NCBI RefSeq assembly: GCF_009469595.2
Contig: NZ_SSXV01000009.1
Coordinates: 97,480-161,479, forward strand
Reading direction: 5' to 3'
From: Thauera sp. 2A1
Lineage (GTDB): Bacteria > Pseudomonadota > Gammaproteobacteria > Burkholderiales > Rhodocyclaceae
Length of the DNA: 64,000 nt
Shown here: one piece after another, positions 12,123 to 22,965 of the stretch
Layout: every line of letters starts with the position of its first letter
Numbering within the stretch: position 1 is the first letter of the stretch
Position numbers and translations under genes: made by a program
Notes under the pieces: generated by a model
What the model was told of the DNA's origin: nothing
Seen by the model: only the letters and a program-made list of their open reading frames with translations
Databases searched by the model: none

Positions 12123-12887
12123 ATGGAAATCACTGACGCGCAGATCGAATTCAAGGATTTCAATTTTTATTACGGCAAGTTCCATGCGCTGAAGAACATC
12201 AACTTCAAGATGGCTCGGCACAAGGTGACTGCGTTCATCGGCCCTTCGGGCTGTGGCAAGTCGACCTTGCTGCGCACCATCAATCGCATGTACGACCTGT
12301 ACCCCGAGCAGCGTGCCGAGGGCCAGTTGTTGTTCGACGGGCGGAATCTGCTCGATGCTGGTGTGGACGTGAGCGTGCTCCGTGCCAAGATCGGCATGGT
12401 GTTCCAGAAGCCGACACCGTTTCCGATGTCGATTTACGAGAACATCGCCTTCGGGGTCAGGCTGCACGAGAAGCTTTCCGTCAGTCAGATGGACGAACGG
12501 GTCGAATGGGCCCTGCGCAAGGCCGCGCTGTGGGATGAAGTGAAGGACAAACTCAATCAGAGCGGGATGAGCCTGTCCGGTGGGCAGCAGCAGCGCCTGT
12601 GCATTGCGCGAGGCATTGCAGTGAAGCCCGAAGTGATTCTCCTCGACGAGCCGACTTCGGCGCTGGATCCGATCTCCACGTCCCGTATCGAGGAACTGGT
12701 CGACGAACTCAAGAAGGAGTTCACGATCGTCATCGTGACTCACAACATGCAACAGGCCGCTCGCATCTCGGACTACACCGCCTACATGTATCTCGGCGAG
12801 ATGGTGGAGTTCGGCCTTACCGACGAACTCTTCCTCAAACCGAAGAAGAAGGCGACCGAGGATTACATCACCGGGCGCTTTGGCTGA
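12123..12887 (+). CDS. pstB: phosphate ABC transporter ATP-binding protein
   Basis: PstB is the ATPase of the phosphate importer. At 254 residues it has Walker [11 protein letters not shown]-loop [12 protein letters not shown], signature LSGGQQQR, Walker [14 protein letters not shown] and switch VTHNM. The ATG at 12123 follows GGAGTGA and agrees with the family start; the open frame extends 12 codons further upstream. No phoU gene follows, unlike in many Proteobacteria, so PhoU must be encoded elsewhere or be absent. Confidence 0.96.
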   Translation: MEITDAQIEFKDFNFYYGKFHALKNINFKMARHKVTAFIGPSGCGKSTLLRTINRMYDLYPEQRAEGQLLFDGRNLLDAGVDVSVLRAKIGMVFQKPTPFPMSIYENIAFGVRLHEKLSVSQMDERVEWALRKAALWDEVKDKLNQSGMSLSGGQQQRLCIARGIAVKPEVILLDEPTSALDPISTSRIEELVDELKKEFTIVIVTHNMQQAARISDYTAYMYLGEMVEFGLTDELFLKPKKKATEDYITGRFG

Positions 12888-13044
12888 GCGACCTGGGTGG
12901 GCCGCCTCGCGGCGGGTGTCCAGTCTTGCATGGGCGCCAAGCCATCCGTCCGCGTAGCGGTTCAATGTTGGCGGCTCCCAAGGAGGCAGTCGCCCTCTCC
13001 ACCTGCATCGCGACCGATCTGCTCGAGCGCGCCAGTCGATCGAA

Positions 13045-13073
13045 TTGCGGGTGGGGCCACGAACCCCTATAAT
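13045..13073 (+). promoter_or_regulatory. predicted sigma-70 promoter of tpiA
   Basis: TTGCGG (13045-13050) and a perfect TATAAT (13068-13073) are 17 bp apart, placing the transcript start near 13080 and the tpiA GTG about 28 nt further on. The rest of the 220-bp gap after pstB shows only a short GC-rich inverted repeat near 12902-12914 and no other signal. Confidence 0.65.
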
Positions 13074-13107
13074 TCCGCGGTTTAACGCTCAGGGTGCGGA
13101 CGCTTTC

Positions 13108-13842
13108 GTGGACAAACTGGTTGCCGGAAACTGGAAGATGAACGGGGGACTGGCGTCGAATCGCCTGCTCCTGGATGCATTCACGCCTGTTTCCGGGGTC
13201 GACATGCTGGTCTGCGTGCCGTACCCCTATCTCTCCCAGGCTCAACAACGCACGCCATCCATCGCCTTGGGCGCCCAGGATGTGAGCGAATTTCCAGCGG
13301 GTGCATACACCGGCGAAGTCAGTGCTGCGATGCTGCGGGATTTCGACTGCACTTTCGTGATCGTGGGGCACTCGGAGCGACGCGCGCTGTTTCATGAAGA
13401 CAATGCGACGGTGGCGCGCAAGGCTGCGGCGGCACTTGCGGCGGGGGTGACGCCCATCGTTTGCGTGGGCGAGACCCTCGCTGAGCGTGATGCCGGGCGC
13501 GTGATGGACGTGATTGGCGCTCAGCTTTCGGCGGTCCTTGAAGTCCTGGGCGTTGCCGCAATGGCGCGAATCGTTCTTGCGTACGAGCCCGTATGGGCCA
13601 TCGGCGCCGGCCGGTCAGCGTCCGCCGAACAGGTCGCCGGCGTACATGGGGCCATCCGAGCCTGGCTCGCAACGAGGGGTGTCGACGCCGGGACTCTTCG
13701 CATCCTCTATGGCGGCAGCGTGAAGCCGCAGAACGCAGCAGAACTCTTCGCCATTCAGCACGTCGATGGTGCCCTCGTCGGTGGGGCCTCCCTCGTCGCG
13801 GATGACTTCATGGCCATCTGTCGTGCAGCCGCGCATCGCTGA
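13108..13842 (+). CDS. tpiA: triose-phosphate isomerase
   Basis: TpiA interconverts glyceraldehyde-3-phosphate and dihydroxyacetone phosphate. The 244-residue enzyme carries AGNWKMNG (N8 and K10 with GTG as residue 1), the histidine motif GHSERR, the catalytic glutamate in AYEPVWAIG and the phosphate-binding YGGSV. I chose the GTG at 13108 because TIM proteins start a few residues before AGNWKMN. The frame runs further upstream, but across the predicted promoter. secG follows 33 nt downstream, a common pairing. Confidence 0.93.
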   Translation: MDKLVAGNWKMNGGLASNRLLLDAFTPVSGVDMLVCVPYPYLSQAQQRTPSIALGAQDVSEFPAGAYTGEVSAAMLRDFDCTFVIVGHSERRALFHEDNATVARKAAAALAAGVTPIVCVGETLAERDAGRVMDVIGAQLSAVLEVLGVAAMARIVLAYEPVWAIGAGRSASAEQVAGVHGAIRAWLATRGVDAGTLRILYGGSVKPQNAAELFAIQHVDGALVGGASLVADDFMAICRAAAHR

Positions 13843-13875
13843 ATGAGCGTACCTCTTTTCTTCTGAAGGTTGGCA

Positions 13876-14235
13876 ATGACAAATCTCGCTTTTTCCATTG
13901 TTCTCTCGGTGCACATTCTCGTCGGCCTTGGTGTGATCGGTCTGGTGCTGGTTCAGCATGGCAAGGGAGCCGACATGGGTGCGGCGTTCGGCAGCGGCGC
14001 ATCCGGGAGCCTGTTCGGTTCCTCGGGGTCTGCGAACTTCCTGAGCCGCACCACTGCCGTGCTCGCGACCGTGTTTTTTCTCACCAGCCTGGGTTTGAGC
14101 TATCTCGCCAGCAACAGGACGGCGGCGCCTGCCAGCGTCATGCAGGCGGTTCCGGCGCAGCCCGCGCAGGACGTTGCTCCGCCTGTGCCCGCAGCGTCTT
14201 CGGACGACTCGAAGGCGCAGGCGATCCCCAAGTAA
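13876..14235 (+). CDS. secG: preprotein translocase subunit SecG
   Basis: SecG is the small accessory subunit of the SecYEG protein channel. The 119 residues comprise two membrane helices (about 5-24 and 52-72) separated by the conserved GADMGAAFGSGASGSLFGSSG loop. A variable Ala/Pro-rich C-terminal tail follows. The ATG at 13876 has GAAGG six bases upstream; a TTG two codons earlier is less likely. The tRNA-Leu gene follows directly. Confidence 0.93.
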   Translation: MTNLAFSIVLSVHILVGLGVIGLVLVQHGKGADMGAAFGSGASGSLFGSSGSANFLSRTTAVLATVFFLTSLGLSYLASNRTAAPASVMQAVPAQPAQDVAPPVPAASSDDSKAQAIPK

Positions 14236-14249
14236 GGGCTGCCGAACTG

Positions 14250-14278
14250 TTGGCGCACCGCGCAAATCGTCGTATAAT
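14250..14278 (+). promoter_or_regulatory. predicted promoter of tRNA-Leu
   Basis: TTGGCG (14250-14255) and TATAAT (14273-14278) are spaced by 17 bp and end 24 nt before the mature tRNA-Leu 5' end, a good fit to a strong stable-RNA promoter. Confidence 0.6.
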
Positions 14279-14302
14279 TCACGCGCTTAATCGAATGTTG
14301 AA

Positions 14303-14387
14303 GCCGACGTGGTGAAATTGGTAGACACGCTATCTTGAGGGGGTAGTGGCGAAAGCCGTGTGAGTTCGAGTCTCACCGTCGGCACCA
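14303..14387 (+). tRNA. tRNA-Leu (GAG)
   Basis: An 85-nt type II tRNA. The acceptor GCCGACG pairs with CGTCGGC, followed by discriminator A and encoded CCA. The anticodon stem CTATC/GGTAG holds the loop TTGAGGG with anticodon GAG. There is a long variable arm, and the T-arm contains GTTCGAGTC. It lies between secG and nuoA, as in many Proteobacteria. Confidence 0.95.
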
Positions 14388-14399
14388 GATCTTGGATGG

Positions 14400-14420
14400 C
14401 GCCCGCGAAAGCGGGCGTTT
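14400..14420 (+). terminator. intrinsic terminator-like hairpin after tRNA-Leu
   Basis: CGCCCGC-GAAA-GCGGGCG forms a 7-bp GC-rich stem with a GNRA loop (14400-14417), followed by TTT. It starts 13 nt after the CCA end. The short T-run suggests moderate termination, so some readthrough into nuo is possible. Confidence 0.55.
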
Positions 14421-14485
14421 CCACGCAGCGCAGCGCAAAAAAATAATGTGACGTAAAGTCGCTAATCATTGGGGGTCAATGAGCC

Positions 14486-14860
14486 ATGCTGGAAAACTAT
14501 TTTCCCGTTTTGATGTTCATTCTCGTTGGTCTCGGTGTCGGCGTTGTTCCGGTTCTTCTCGGGCGTCTCATTGCCCCCTACCGGCCTGATAGCGAAAAGA
14601 ACTCTCCGTATGAATGCGGTTTCGAGGCATTCGAAGATGCGCGGATGAAGTTCGACGTTCGTTATTACCTCATCGCAATCCTGTTCATTCTCTTCGATCT
14701 TGAAATCGCCTTTCTCTTTCCGTGGGCGACGGTATTTCAAGAATTCATTGCGGCCGGGCAGCATGCAATGTTCGTCTTCGGCTCCGTCTTGGTCTTTCTG
14801 ACCATTCTGGTAATCGGCTACATCGTCGAGTGGAAAAACGGCGCGCTCGACTGGGAGTAA
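14486..14860 (+). CDS. nuoA: NADH-quinone oxidoreductase subunit A
   Basis: NuoA is a small membrane subunit at the junction of the peripheral and membrane arms of complex I. The 124 residues contain three hydrophobic helices and the conserved loop [20 protein letters not shown] between the first two. It opens the 14-gene nuo operon. A short inverted repeat, TCATTG/CAATGA, brackets the GGGGGT ribosome-binding sequence just upstream. Confidence 0.96.
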   Translation: MLENYFPVLMFILVGLGVGVVPVLLGRLIAPYRPDSEKNSPYECGFEAFEDARMKFDVRYYLIAILFILFDLEIAFLFPWATVFQEFIAAGQHAMFVFGSVLVFLTILVIGYIVEWKNGALDWE

Positions 14861-14863
14861 CGC

Positions 14864-15340
14864 ATGAGCATTGAGGGCGTCTTTCGCGAGGGGTTCGTCA
14901 CGACCTCTCTGGATGCGGTCATCAACTGGACGCGCACCGGTTCGCTGTGGCCGATGACTTTCGGTCTCGCATGTTGCGCGGTCGAGATGATCCACGCGGG
15001 CTGTTCGCGCTATGACCTGGACCGATTTGGCGTCGTGTTCCGGCCGAGTCCTCGACAGTCTGACCTCATGATTGTCGCTGGAACCCTTTGCAACAAGATG
15101 GCTCCCGCGCTGCGCAAGGTGTATGACCAGATGTCGGAGCCGCGGTGGGTGATCTCGATGGGGTCGTGCGCAAACGGCGGCGGTTACTATCATTATTCCT
15201 ATTCCGTGGTGCGCGGGTGTGACCGTATCGTTCCGGTCGATGTCTATGTGCCGGGCTGTCCGCCGACCGCCGAAGCACTGCTGTACGGCATCATTCAGTT
15301 GCAGAACAAGATCAAGCGCACCAATACGATTGCGCGCTGA
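14864..15340 (+). CDS. nuoB: NADH-quinone oxidoreductase subunit B
   Basis: NuoB carries the terminal 4Fe-4S cluster N2, which reduces quinone. At 158 residues it shows the tandem cysteines in LACCAVEM, plus [16 protein letters not shown] and [12 protein letters not shown], the expected ligand set. It starts 3 nt after nuoA. Confidence 0.97.
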   Translation: MSIEGVFREGFVTTSLDAVINWTRTGSLWPMTFGLACCAVEMIHAGCSRYDLDRFGVVFRPSPRQSDLMIVAGTLCNKMAPALRKVYDQMSEPRWVISMGSCANGGGYYHYSYSVVRGCDRIVPVDVYVPGCPPTAEALLYGIIQLQNKIKRTNTIAR

Positions 15341-15355
15341 CAGGTGTGTCCTCAA

Positions 15356-15961
15356 ATGAGTCAAAAGCTTGAACGCCTGATTCAGACTTTGAAAGATGTG
15401 CTCGGCGAGAAGCTGAAGTCGCTGACCACAGATCTTGGCGAAGTCACCATCGAAGTCTCCGCCAGCGATTATCTCGGGGTCGCCCGTGCATTGCGCGATC
15501 ATGCTGATCTGCATTTCGAGGAATTGATGGATATTTCCGGAGTCGACTATTCGGCCTACGGAAATGGCGCGTGGACCGGTCGTCGCTTCGCGTCCACGGG
15601 GCACCTGTTGTCCGTCCGACACAACTGGCGTCTCCGTCTGAAGGTGTTTGCTGACGATGACGATTTTCCCGTCGTCGACTCCGTAGTCGAGATCTGGCCC
15701 AGCGCAAACTGGTACGAACGCGAGTCGTTTGATCTCTACGGCATCATGTATTCCGGCCATCCCGATCTGCGCCGTATCCTGACCGACTACGGTTTTGTCG
15801 GTCATCCGTTCCGCAAGGATTTTCCAGTTTCGGGCTACGTGGAAATGCGTTACGACCCGGAGCAGGGAAGGGTTGTTTATCAGCCAGTCACGATCGAGCC
15901 GCGGGAGAACACGCCCCGCATCGTGCGTGAGGACAACTACGGGGATGTCGGCCATGGCTGA
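15356..15961 (+). CDS. nuoC: NADH-quinone oxidoreductase subunit C
   Basis: NuoC is the 30-kDa-type peripheral subunit that packs against NuoD near the quinone site. The 201 residues include the signature [20 protein letters not shown] and [10 protein letters not shown] prefer the ATG at 15356 over a GTG four codons upstream. Its end overlaps nuoD by 8 nt. Confidence 0.95.
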   Translation: MSQKLERLIQTLKDVLGEKLKSLTTDLGEVTIEVSASDYLGVARALRDHADLHFEELMDISGVDYSAYGNGAWTGRRFASTGHLLSVRHNWRLRLKVFADDDDFPVVDSVVEIWPSANWYERESFDLYGIMYSGHPDLRRILTDYGFVGHPFRKDFPVSGYVEMRYDPEQGRVVYQPVTIEPRENTPRIVREDNYGDVGHG

Positions 15962-17207
15962 AATTCGTAACTACACCATCAACTTCGGTCCGCAGCACCC
16001 ATCAGCTCACGGCGTGCTCCGGCTGGTTCTGGAGCTGGATGGTGAAGTCGTCGAACGTGCAGATCCGCATATCGGGCTGCTCCATCGTGGCACCGAAAAA
16101 CTTGCCGAGACGCGGACCTGGGTGCAATCGGTTCCCTATATGGACCGCCTCGACTACGTGTCGATGATGTGCAACGAGCACGCCTACTGCATGGCAATCG
16201 AACGCCTGCTTGGCGTCGAAGTGCCGCTGCGCGCGCAATATATCCGAGTGATGTTTGACGAGATCACGCGGATTCTCAACCACCTGCTCAACATCGGTAC
16301 GCACGCGCTGGATATCGGCGCGATGACGATGGTGCTCTACACCTTCCGTGAGCGGGAAGATCTCATGGACGCGTATGAGGCCGTGTCCGGTGCGCGCCTG
16401 CATGCTGCATATTATCGGCCCGGCGGGGTGTATCGCGACCTTCCCGATCGCATGCCGCAATACGAAGTCAACAAGTTCCGCAATGCCAAGACCGTTTCCG
16501 AGCTTAACGCGTCACGTTCGGGTTCGTTGCTCGATTTTCTCGAAGACTTCACCAACCGCTTCCCCACCTACTGCGATGAGTACGAGACGCTGCTGACCGA
16601 TAACCGGATCTGGAAGCAGCGTACGGTGGGTATCGGCGTGGTTTCGCCTGAGCAGGCACTTGCGTGGGGGTTCAGTGGGGCGATGCTTCGCGGCTCTGGT
16701 GTCGCCTGGGACTTGCGCAAGAAGCAGCCCTATGAAGTCTATGATCGTGTGGATTTCGACATTCCGGTCGGCAAGAACGGTGATTGTTACGACCGATATC
16801 TCTGCCGCATGGAAGAGATGCGTCAATCCAACCGGATCATCAAGCAGTGCATCGACTGGTTGCGTAAGAATCCCGGGCCGGTAATCACGGACAATCACAA
16901 AATCGCTCCGCCGCCACGCGAACAGATGAAGTCGAACATGGAAGAGTTGATCCATCACTTCAAGCTGTTCACCGAGGGTATGCATGTGCCCAAGGGTGAA
17001 GTTTATGCGGCCGTCGAGCATCCGAAAGGGGAGTTCGGCGTGTACGCGGTGTCCGATGGCGCGAACAAGCCATATCGACTCAAGCTCCGTGCGCCTGGCT
17101 ACGCGCACCTCGCGGCCATGGATGAAATCGCGAGGGGGCACATGATCGCTGACGTTGTTGCAATCATCGGCACGATGGATGTCGTGTTCGGCGAAATCGA
17201 CCGATAG
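15954..17207 (+). CDS. nuoD: NADH-quinone oxidoreductase subunit D
   Basis: NuoD (49-kDa type, hydrogenase-like fold) lines the quinone-binding cavity with NuoB. The 417 residues begin [20 protein letters not shown], with the conserved quinone-site histidine region GPQHPSAHG. They end in DVVFGEIDR. The open frame extends 53 codons upstream inside nuoC, but homology and the family start fix the ATG at 15954. Confidence 0.96.
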   Translation: MAEIRNYTINFGPQHPSAHGVLRLVLELDGEVVERADPHIGLLHRGTEKLAETRTWVQSVPYMDRLDYVSMMCNEHAYCMAIERLLGVEVPLRAQYIRVMFDEITRILNHLLNIGTHALDIGAMTMVLYTFREREDLMDAYEAVSGARLHAAYYRPGGVYRDLPDRMPQYEVNKFRNAKTVSELNASRSGSLLDFLEDFTNRFPTYCDEYETLLTDNRIWKQRTVGIGVVSPEQALAWGFSGAMLRGSGVAWDLRKKQPYEVYDRVDFDIPVGKNGDCYDRYLCRMEEMRQSNRIIKQCIDWLRKNPGPVITDNHKIAPPPREQMKSNMEELIHHFKLFTEGMHVPKGEVYAAVEHPKGEFGVYAVSDGANKPYRLKLRAPGYAHLAAMDEIARGHMIADVVAIIGTMDVVFGEIDR

Positions 17208-17261
17208 GCGAATTCCGAAAACAATCCATTTTCAGCCGGCAACCCGGAAGACGAAAACGAA

Positions 17262-17741
17262 ATGCTGAGTCAGGAATCGCTGCAACAGATCGATCGCGAA
17301 GTTGCGAAATATCCGGCGGACCAGAAGCAGTCTGCCGTCATGGCCGCCCTGCGTATCGCGCAGGTCGAAAAAGGTTGGCTTCGCAAGGACGTGATCGAGT
17401 TCGTCGCCAGTTATCTCGGCATGCCCGCGATAGCAGCCTATGAAGTCGCTAGCTTCTACAACATGTACGATCTTGAGCCGGTGGGTCGGCACAAGATCAC
17501 TGTATGCACCAATCTTCCCTGTGCGCTTTCTGGCGGAGTTCACGCCGCAGACTATGTCAAGCACAAGCTTGGGATCGATTTCAACGAGACCACGCCGGAT
17601 GGCAAGTTCACGCTGAAGGAGGGTGAGTGCATGGGAGCCTGCGGCGATGCTCCGGTGCTGCTGGTGAACAATCACCATATGTGCAGCTGGATGACCACCG
17701 AGAAGATCGACCAACTGCTCGCCGAACTGGACAAGAAATGA
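17262..17741 (+). CDS. nuoE: NADH-quinone oxidoreductase subunit E
   Basis: NuoE (24-kDa type) has a thioredoxin-like fold carrying 2Fe-2S cluster N1a beside the FMN in NuoF. The 159 residues contain the ligand motifs CTNLPC and CMGACGDAP. An N-terminal helical region includes ASFYNMYDL. The stop overlaps the nuoF start (ATGA). Confidence 0.96.
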   Translation: MLSQESLQQIDREVAKYPADQKQSAVMAALRIAQVEKGWLRKDVIEFVASYLGMPAIAAYEVASFYNMYDLEPVGRHKITVCTNLPCALSGGVHAADYVKHKLGIDFNETTPDGKFTLKEGECMGACGDAPVLLVNNHHMCSWMTTEKIDQLLAELDKK

Positions 17742-19057
17742 GCACGCAAGGAATGATCCTCGCCGGCTGCGACGGCGACCGCACCTGGCGGCTCCAGGAC
17801 TACGTTGCGCGGGGGGGCTACTCCGCGCTGCGCAAGATTCTCAGCGAGAAGATCTCGCAGGACGCGATCATCGCCGAGCTCAAGGCGTCGGTACTTCGCG
17901 GAAGGGGGGGCGCAGGGTTTCCGACCGGTCTGAAGTGGAGCTTCATGCCTCGTGCCTTCCCGGGCGACAAGTATCTCGCCTGCAACTCGGATGAGGGCGA
18001 GCCAGGCACCTTCAAGGACCGCGACATCCTTCGCTACAACCCGCATTCTGTCATCGAGGGCATGGCGATCGCAGCTTATGCGATGGGCGCGGCGCGTGGA
18101 TACAACTACATCCACGGCGAAGTCTTCGAGGTGTATAAGCGATTCGAAGAGGCTCTGGACGAAGCCCGCGCCGCGGGGTTCATCGGACAGAATATTCTTG
18201 GCTCCGACTTTTCCTTCGAGCTTTTTGCCCATCACGGCTACGGCGCATACATCTGTGGTGAGGAGACGGCACTACTCGAGTCCATCGAGGGCAAGAAAGG
18301 ACAGCCGCGATTCAAGCCGCCTTTCCCCGCCAGTTACGGCCTCTACGGAAAGCCGACCACCATCAACAACACCGAGACTTTCGCCTCCGTCCCGTTCATC
18401 ATGAACATGGGTGGCGAGGCGTTCCTGAATCTCGGCAAGCCGAACAACGGCGGGATGAAGCTTTTTTCGGTGTCCGGCCACGTGAATCGTCCCGGCAACT
18501 ACGAAATCCCCCTGGGCACGCCGTTCGCGGAACTGCTCGAGATGGCGGGTGGAATGCGCGGCGGCCGCAAGATCAAGGCCGTGATTCCGGGGGGATCTTC
18601 AGCTCCGGTCTTGCCGGGCCAAGTCATGATGGATTGCACGATGGACTATGACTCGATCTCCAAGGCGGGATCGATGCTTGGCTCTGGCGCCGTCATCGTC
18701 ATGGACGAGACGACCTGCATGGTGAAGTCGCTCGAGCGTCTCTCGTATTTCTACTTCGAGGAATCGTGCGGTCAGTGCACACCCTGTCGTGAGGGCACGG
18801 GATGGCTCTACCGCGTCGTGCATCGGATCGAGCATGGTCTGGGCCGGCCGGATGACCTCGATCTGCTGAATTCGGTGACGGCGAACATCATGGGACGCAC
18901 CATATGCGCACTGGGTGATGCCGCTTCCATGCCGGTGCAGAGTTTCGTCAAGCACTTCGGGTCAGAGTTCGAATACCACATCGAAAACAAGAAATGCCTC
19001 GTGCCGCCAGAAGTGCAGCACGCGGGAAGTCAAATCTACGTGAGCCCGTCATGCTAG
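17738..19057 (+). CDS. nuoF: NADH-quinone oxidoreductase subunit F
   Basis: NuoF (51-kDa type) oxidises NADH through FMN and 4Fe-4S cluster N3. The 439 residues contain [13 protein letters not shown] for NADH/FMN binding, [14 protein letters not shown], and the cluster motif [15 protein letters not shown]. The ATG at 17738 is coupled to the nuoE stop. The 3' end overlaps nuoG by 7 nt. Confidence 0.96.
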   Translation: MSTQGMILAGCDGDRTWRLQDYVARGGYSALRKILSEKISQDAIIAELKASVLRGRGGAGFPTGLKWSFMPRAFPGDKYLACNSDEGEPGTFKDRDILRYNPHSVIEGMAIAAYAMGAARGYNYIHGEVFEVYKRFEEALDEARAAGFIGQNILGSDFSFELFAHHGYGAYICGEETALLESIEGKKGQPRFKPPFPASYGLYGKPTTINNTETFASVPFIMNMGGEAFLNLGKPNNGGMKLFSVSGHVNRPGNYEIPLGTPFAELLEMAGGMRGGRKIKAVIPGGSSAPVLPGQVMMDCTMDYDSISKAGSMLGSGAVIVMDETTCMVKSLERLSYFYFEESCGQCTPCREGTGWLYRVVHRIEHGLGRPDDLDLLNSVTANIMGRTICALGDAASMPVQSFVKHFGSEFEYHIENKKCLVPPEVQHAGSQIYVSPSC

Positions 19058-21387
19058 AGATCGAAATCGACGGCAAGCAGGTCCAGGTCCGGGACGGCAG
19101 CACCGTCATGGATGCTGCGTCGGCTGCAGGTGCGTACATTCCGCACTTCTGCTACCACAAGAAGCTGTCCATCGCGGCCAACTGTCGCATGTGCCTGGTG
19201 CAGGTGGAGAAGGCGCCCAAGCCGCTTCCAGCCTGCGCCACGCCGGTGACCAACGGAATGAAGGTGTGGACGCATTCCGAACAGGCGGTGAAGGCACAGA
19301 AGGGTGTGATGGAGTTCCTCCTGATCAACCATCCTCTGGATTGCCCCATCTGCGATCAGGGGGGCGAATGTCAGTTGCAGGATCTCGCTGTGGGTTACGG
19401 CGCAACAGCATCGCGGTATCAAGAGGAGAAGCGCGTCGTTTTCAACAAGAACCTCGGCTCGCTGGTGTCGACCGACATGACGCGTTGCATCAACTGCACG
19501 CGCTGTGTACGTTTCACTGCAGAGATCGCTGGCGAGATGGAACTCGGACAGGCTTTTCGCGGCGAGCATGCGGAGATCATGCCGTTCATCGAAAAGACAG
19601 TCGATTCGGAGCTTTCCGGGAACATCATCGATCTGTGCCCCGTTGGTGCGCTGACGTCAAAGCCCTTTCGCTTTGCCGCGCGCACGTGGGAGCTGTCTCG
19701 GCGCAAATCCATCAGCCCGCACGATTCGCTGGGCTCCAACCTCATCGTCCAGACTAAACATGACGTCGTCAAGCGCGTGCTCCCGCTGGAGAACGAGGAC
19801 GTCAATGAGTGCTGGCTATCCGACAAGGATCGCTTCTCTTACGAGGCATTGAACGGTGAAGATCGGCTCACGCAGCCGATGGTGAAGCAGGGCGGCGAGT
19901 GGAAGCCTGTCGATTGGCAGCGTGCGCTCGAGTTCGTCGCCACCGGCTTGCGCGACGTCGTGCGTGATTTCGGACCTTCGGAACTCGGAGCGCTTGCCTC
20001 CCCGCATTCGACGGTCGAGGAACTGTACCTTCTTCAGAAGCTGGTTCGTGCGCTGGGTTCCGACAATGTGGACTTCCGCCTGCGTCAGACCGACTTCAGT
20101 GCGGATGGCGCGCGCAAAGGGGTGCCCTGGTTGGGCATGCCCGTTGCGGCGGTCAGCGAACTTGAGCGGCTGTTGGTCGTGGGGAGTTTCCTGCGTAAGG
20201 ACGCGCCGCTGCTTGCCCAGCGCGTTCGCCAGGCTGCCAAGCGGGGACTGAAGGTTAGCGCAGTCGGACCGAACGCCGAGGAATGGTTGATTCCGGTTGC
20301 AAACCGTGCGCTTGTCTCGCCGTCCCAAATGGTGCCGATGCTTGCCCAGATCGTATTCGCGCTGACTCACGAGAAGGCGCTCGAAGCGTCGGACAGCGTG
20401 CGTCCCTTGCTACCGAGCACGGCGTCGGACGAGGCCGCTGCCATTGCGAGGAGTCTCGCGAGTGGGGCCAAGGTTGCGGTCTGGCTCGGCAACCTCGCGT
20501 CACAGCATGAACAGGCTTCGCACCTTGAGCTGCTCGCTCAGGAGATTGCCCGCCTTACCGGCGGTGTGGCCGGCACCGTCGGAGAAGCTGCCAACAGCGT
20601 GGGCGGCTATCTTGCAGGCGCCGTTCCAGGACCTCGCGGACTGAATTCGCGCACGATGGTGGAGCAGCCGCGCAAGGCTTACGTCTTGCTCGGGCTTGAG
20701 CCGGATCTCGATCACTCGAACGCCGTCGCCGCGATGAATGCTCTGGGGTCCGCGCAGTTGGTCGTCGCCATGTCTGCGTTCAATTCCCCTTCGCTGCGCG
20801 AGGTGGCAGACGTAATGTTGCCGATTGCGCCGTTCAGCGAGACATCCGGGACGTTCGTGAGCGCTGAGGGCCGAGTGCAGAGTTTCAACGCTGTCGCTCG
20901 TCCCCTGGGCGAGACCCGCCCTGCGTGGAAGGTGCTGCGTGTGCTCGGTAACCTCCTGCAGGCCGACGGATTCGACCAGGCCGATTCCGAGTCGGTGCGT
21001 GCGGAAGCACTGGATTCCGGGTGTGGTGAGCGTCTGGACAATGCTCTTGATCTAGCCGCAGCACCTGGAATCAAGGCGGGTTCGAGCGGTTTCGAACGGG
21101 TCGCCGACGTGCCCATCTATTTCGCCGATCCTCTGGTGCGTCGTGCGCCCGCGTTGCAGAAGACCCGCGACGCTGGCGCGCCGGTTGCGCGGATGGCGAG
21201 CGCGACGCTGGCGGGCGTGGGCGTGTCGTCCGGCGAGCGGGTTCGCGTCAAAGGGGCGGGGCAGATCGAGATCGTCGCGGTGGCTGACGAAGGCGTGGCA
21301 CCGGGCTGTGTCCGAATCGCTGCGGCACATGCCGCGACGGCGGCACTCGGGCCGCTGAGCGGCATACTCTCCGTGGAGCGTGTCTGA
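19051..21387 (+). CDS. nuoG: NADH-quinone oxidoreductase subunit G
   Basis: NuoG (75-kDa type) holds several iron-sulfur clusters of the electron path. The 778 residues start with a ferredoxin-like domain ([20 protein letters not shown]). Next come [13 protein letters not shown] and the 4Fe-4S motif [11 protein letters not shown]. The remaining ~550 residues form a molybdopterin-oxidoreductase-like domain without an obvious cofactor site, as is usual for NuoG. The stop overlaps nuoH by one base (TGATG). Confidence 0.95.
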   Translation: MLEIEIDGKQVQVRDGSTVMDAASAAGAYIPHFCYHKKLSIAANCRMCLVQVEKAPKPLPACATPVTNGMKVWTHSEQAVKAQKGVMEFLLINHPLDCPICDQGGECQLQDLAVGYGATASRYQEEKRVVFNKNLGSLVSTDMTRCINCTRCVRFTAEIAGEMELGQAFRGEHAEIMPFIEKTVDSELSGNIIDLCPVGALTSKPFRFAARTWELSRRKSISPHDSLGSNLIVQTKHDVVKRVLPLENEDVNECWLSDKDRFSYEALNGEDRLTQPMVKQGGEWKPVDWQRALEFVATGLRDVVRDFGPSELGALASPHSTVEELYLLQKLVRALGSDNVDFRLRQTDFSADGARKGVPWLGMPVAAVSELERLLVVGSFLRKDAPLLAQRVRQAAKRGLKVSAVGPNAEEWLIPVANRALVSPSQMVPMLAQIVFALTHEKALEASDSVRPLLPSTASDEAAAIARSLASGAKVAVWLGNLASQHEQASHLELLAQEIARLTGGVAGTVGEAANSVGGYLAGAVPGPRGLNSRTMVEQPRKAYVLLGLEPDLDHSNAVAAMNALGSAQLVVAMSAFNSPSLREVADVMLPIAPFSETSGTFVSAEGRVQSFNAVARPLGETRPAWKVLRVLGNLLQADGFDQADSESVRAEALDSGCGERLDNALDLAAAPGIKAGSSGFERVADVPIYFADPLVRRAPALQKTRDAGAPVARMASATLAGVGVSSGERVRVKGAGQIEIVAVADEGVAPGCVRIAAAHAATAALGPLSGILSVERV

Positions 21388-22436
21388 TGCAAGCAATGCT
21401 GCAACCGGTGGCCGACCTCTTCGGCCCGTCCTGGCCAGCCGTATGGACGCTGATCAAGATCGTTGCGATCGTCGCCCCGCTGATGGGGGCGGTGGCTTAT
21501 CTCACGCTCGCTGAGCGCAAGGTGATCGGTTACATGCAGGTTCGGATCGGCCCCAATCGCGTGGGTCCGATGGGTCTGCTTCAGCCAATCGCCGACGGCG
21601 TGAAACTGCTGCTGAAGGAAATCATCGTTCCGAGCGGATCGAACAAGGGTTTGTTCATCCTTGGCCCGATTCTCGCTATCGCCCCTGCGTTGGCGGCTTG
21701 GTCGGTGGTCCCGTTCAGCGAAGGCCTGGTGCTCGCAAACGTGAATGCCGGTCTGTTGTTGCTACTGGCGATCACCTCGATGGAGGTGTACGGCGTGATC
21801 ATCGCCGGCTGGGCATCGAACTCGAAGTATCCGTTCCTTGGGTCCATGCGGGCGGCTGCGCAGATGGTGTCGTACGAAGTGTCGATGGGTTTCGCCCTGA
21901 TTTGCGTGCTGCTGATTTCGGCCAGTCTCAACCTGACTGACATCGTGCATTCGCAAGGGCAGGGACGTTTCCATGAGATGGGGCTGTCGTTCTTGTCGTG
22001 GAACTGGTTGCCGTTGTTGCCGATGTTTGTCGTCTATCTGATCTCTGGCATCGCAGAGACGAACCGTGCCCCGTTCGACGTGGTGGAAGGCGAAGCCGAG
22101 GTGGTTGCGGGCCACATGGTCGAATATTCGGGCATGACCTTCGCGCTGTTCTTCCTCGCCGAATACGCGAACATGATCCTGGTCTCCATCCTTACCTCCG
22201 TGCTGTTCCTGGGAGGGTGGTTGTCTCCGTTCGGTTTCTTGCCTGATGGCTTTCACTGGTTGGCGCTCAAGACGGCGCTGATATTGTTCGTGTTCCTCTG
22301 GGCGCGCGCCACCTTCCCCCGCTTCCGCTACGACCAGATCATGCGCCTCGGCTGGAAGGTGTTCATTCCCGTCACCCTGATCTGGGTGTTCGTGGTTGCG
22401 GTGTGGATGATGTCGCCGCTTTCGATCTGGAAGTGA
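21387..22436 (+). CDS. nuoH: NADH-quinone oxidoreductase subunit H
   Basis: NuoH is the membrane subunit forming the quinone entry channel and the link to proton pumping. At 349 residues it has about eight transmembrane helices. The family signatures [20 protein letters not shown] and [15 protein letters not shown], with its conserved acidic residues, are present. It is translationally coupled to nuoG. Confidence 0.96.
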   Translation: MQAMLQPVADLFGPSWPAVWTLIKIVAIVAPLMGAVAYLTLAERKVIGYMQVRIGPNRVGPMGLLQPIADGVKLLLKEIIVPSGSNKGLFILGPILAIAPALAAWSVVPFSEGLVLANVNAGLLLLLAITSMEVYGVIIAGWASNSKYPFLGSMRAAAQMVSYEVSMGFALICVLLISASLNLTDIVHSQGQGRFHEMGLSFLSWNWLPLLPMFVVYLISGIAETNRAPFDVVEGEAEVVAGHMVEYSGMTFALFFLAEYANMILVSILTSVLFLGGWLSPFGFLPDGFHWLALKTALILFVFLWARATFPRFRYDQIMRLGWKVFIPVTLIWVFVVAVWMMSPLSIWK

Positions 22437-22446
22437 GGATTTGAGC

Positions 22447-22932
22447 ATGGGTGGCAAGGATTTGATCGGTAGCCTGTTCCTCAAGGAACTCGTGAAGGGG
22501 ATGGCGCTGACGGGTAGGCATTTCTTCCAGCGCAAGATCACCGTCCAGTTTCCCGAGGAAAAGACGCCGCAGAGCAACCGGTTCCGTGGCCTGCACGCGC
22601 TTCGGCGATATCCCAACGGGGAAGAACGCTGCATCGCCTGCAAGCTTTGTGAAGCGATCTGTCCCGCCATGGCGATCACGATCGAATCGGAGCAGCGAGA
22701 CGACGGTTCGCGGCGTACCAGCCGCTATGACATCGATTTGACGAAATGCATCTTCTGCGGTTTCTGTGAAGAAGCCTGCCCGGTCGATGCAATCGTGGAG
22801 ACTCGAGTGTTTGAATACCACGGCGAAGAACGTGGCGATCTGTACTACACGAAGCAGATGCTGCTTGCTGTCGGTGACCGCTATGAAGCGCAGATTGCAG
22901 CAGACCGCGAGCAGGACGCGAAGTACCGTTAA
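22447..22932 (+). CDS. nuoI: NADH-quinone oxidoreductase subunit I
   Basis: NuoI is a ferredoxin-like subunit carrying clusters N6a and N6b. The 161 residues contain two classical motifs, [12 protein letters not shown] and [12 protein letters not shown]. The ATG at 22447 lies at a good distance from the GTGAGGA ribosome-binding sequence. A TTG two codons earlier would be too close to it. Confidence 0.95.
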   Translation: MGGKDLIGSLFLKELVKGMALTGRHFFQRKITVQFPEEKTPQSNRFRGLHALRRYPNGEERCIACKLCEAICPAMAITIESEQRDDGSRRTSRYDIDLTKCIFCGFCEEACPVDAIVETRVFEYHGEERGDLYYTKQMLLAVGDRYEAQIAADREQDAKYR

Positions 22933-22965
22933 ACGGAGAGCGCTTCGGCGCTGCGAGTCACCAAT

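Noticed and set aside
12895..12920. GC-rich inverted repeat after pstB considered as a terminator
   Set aside because: The stem is only five base pairs and no T-run follows.
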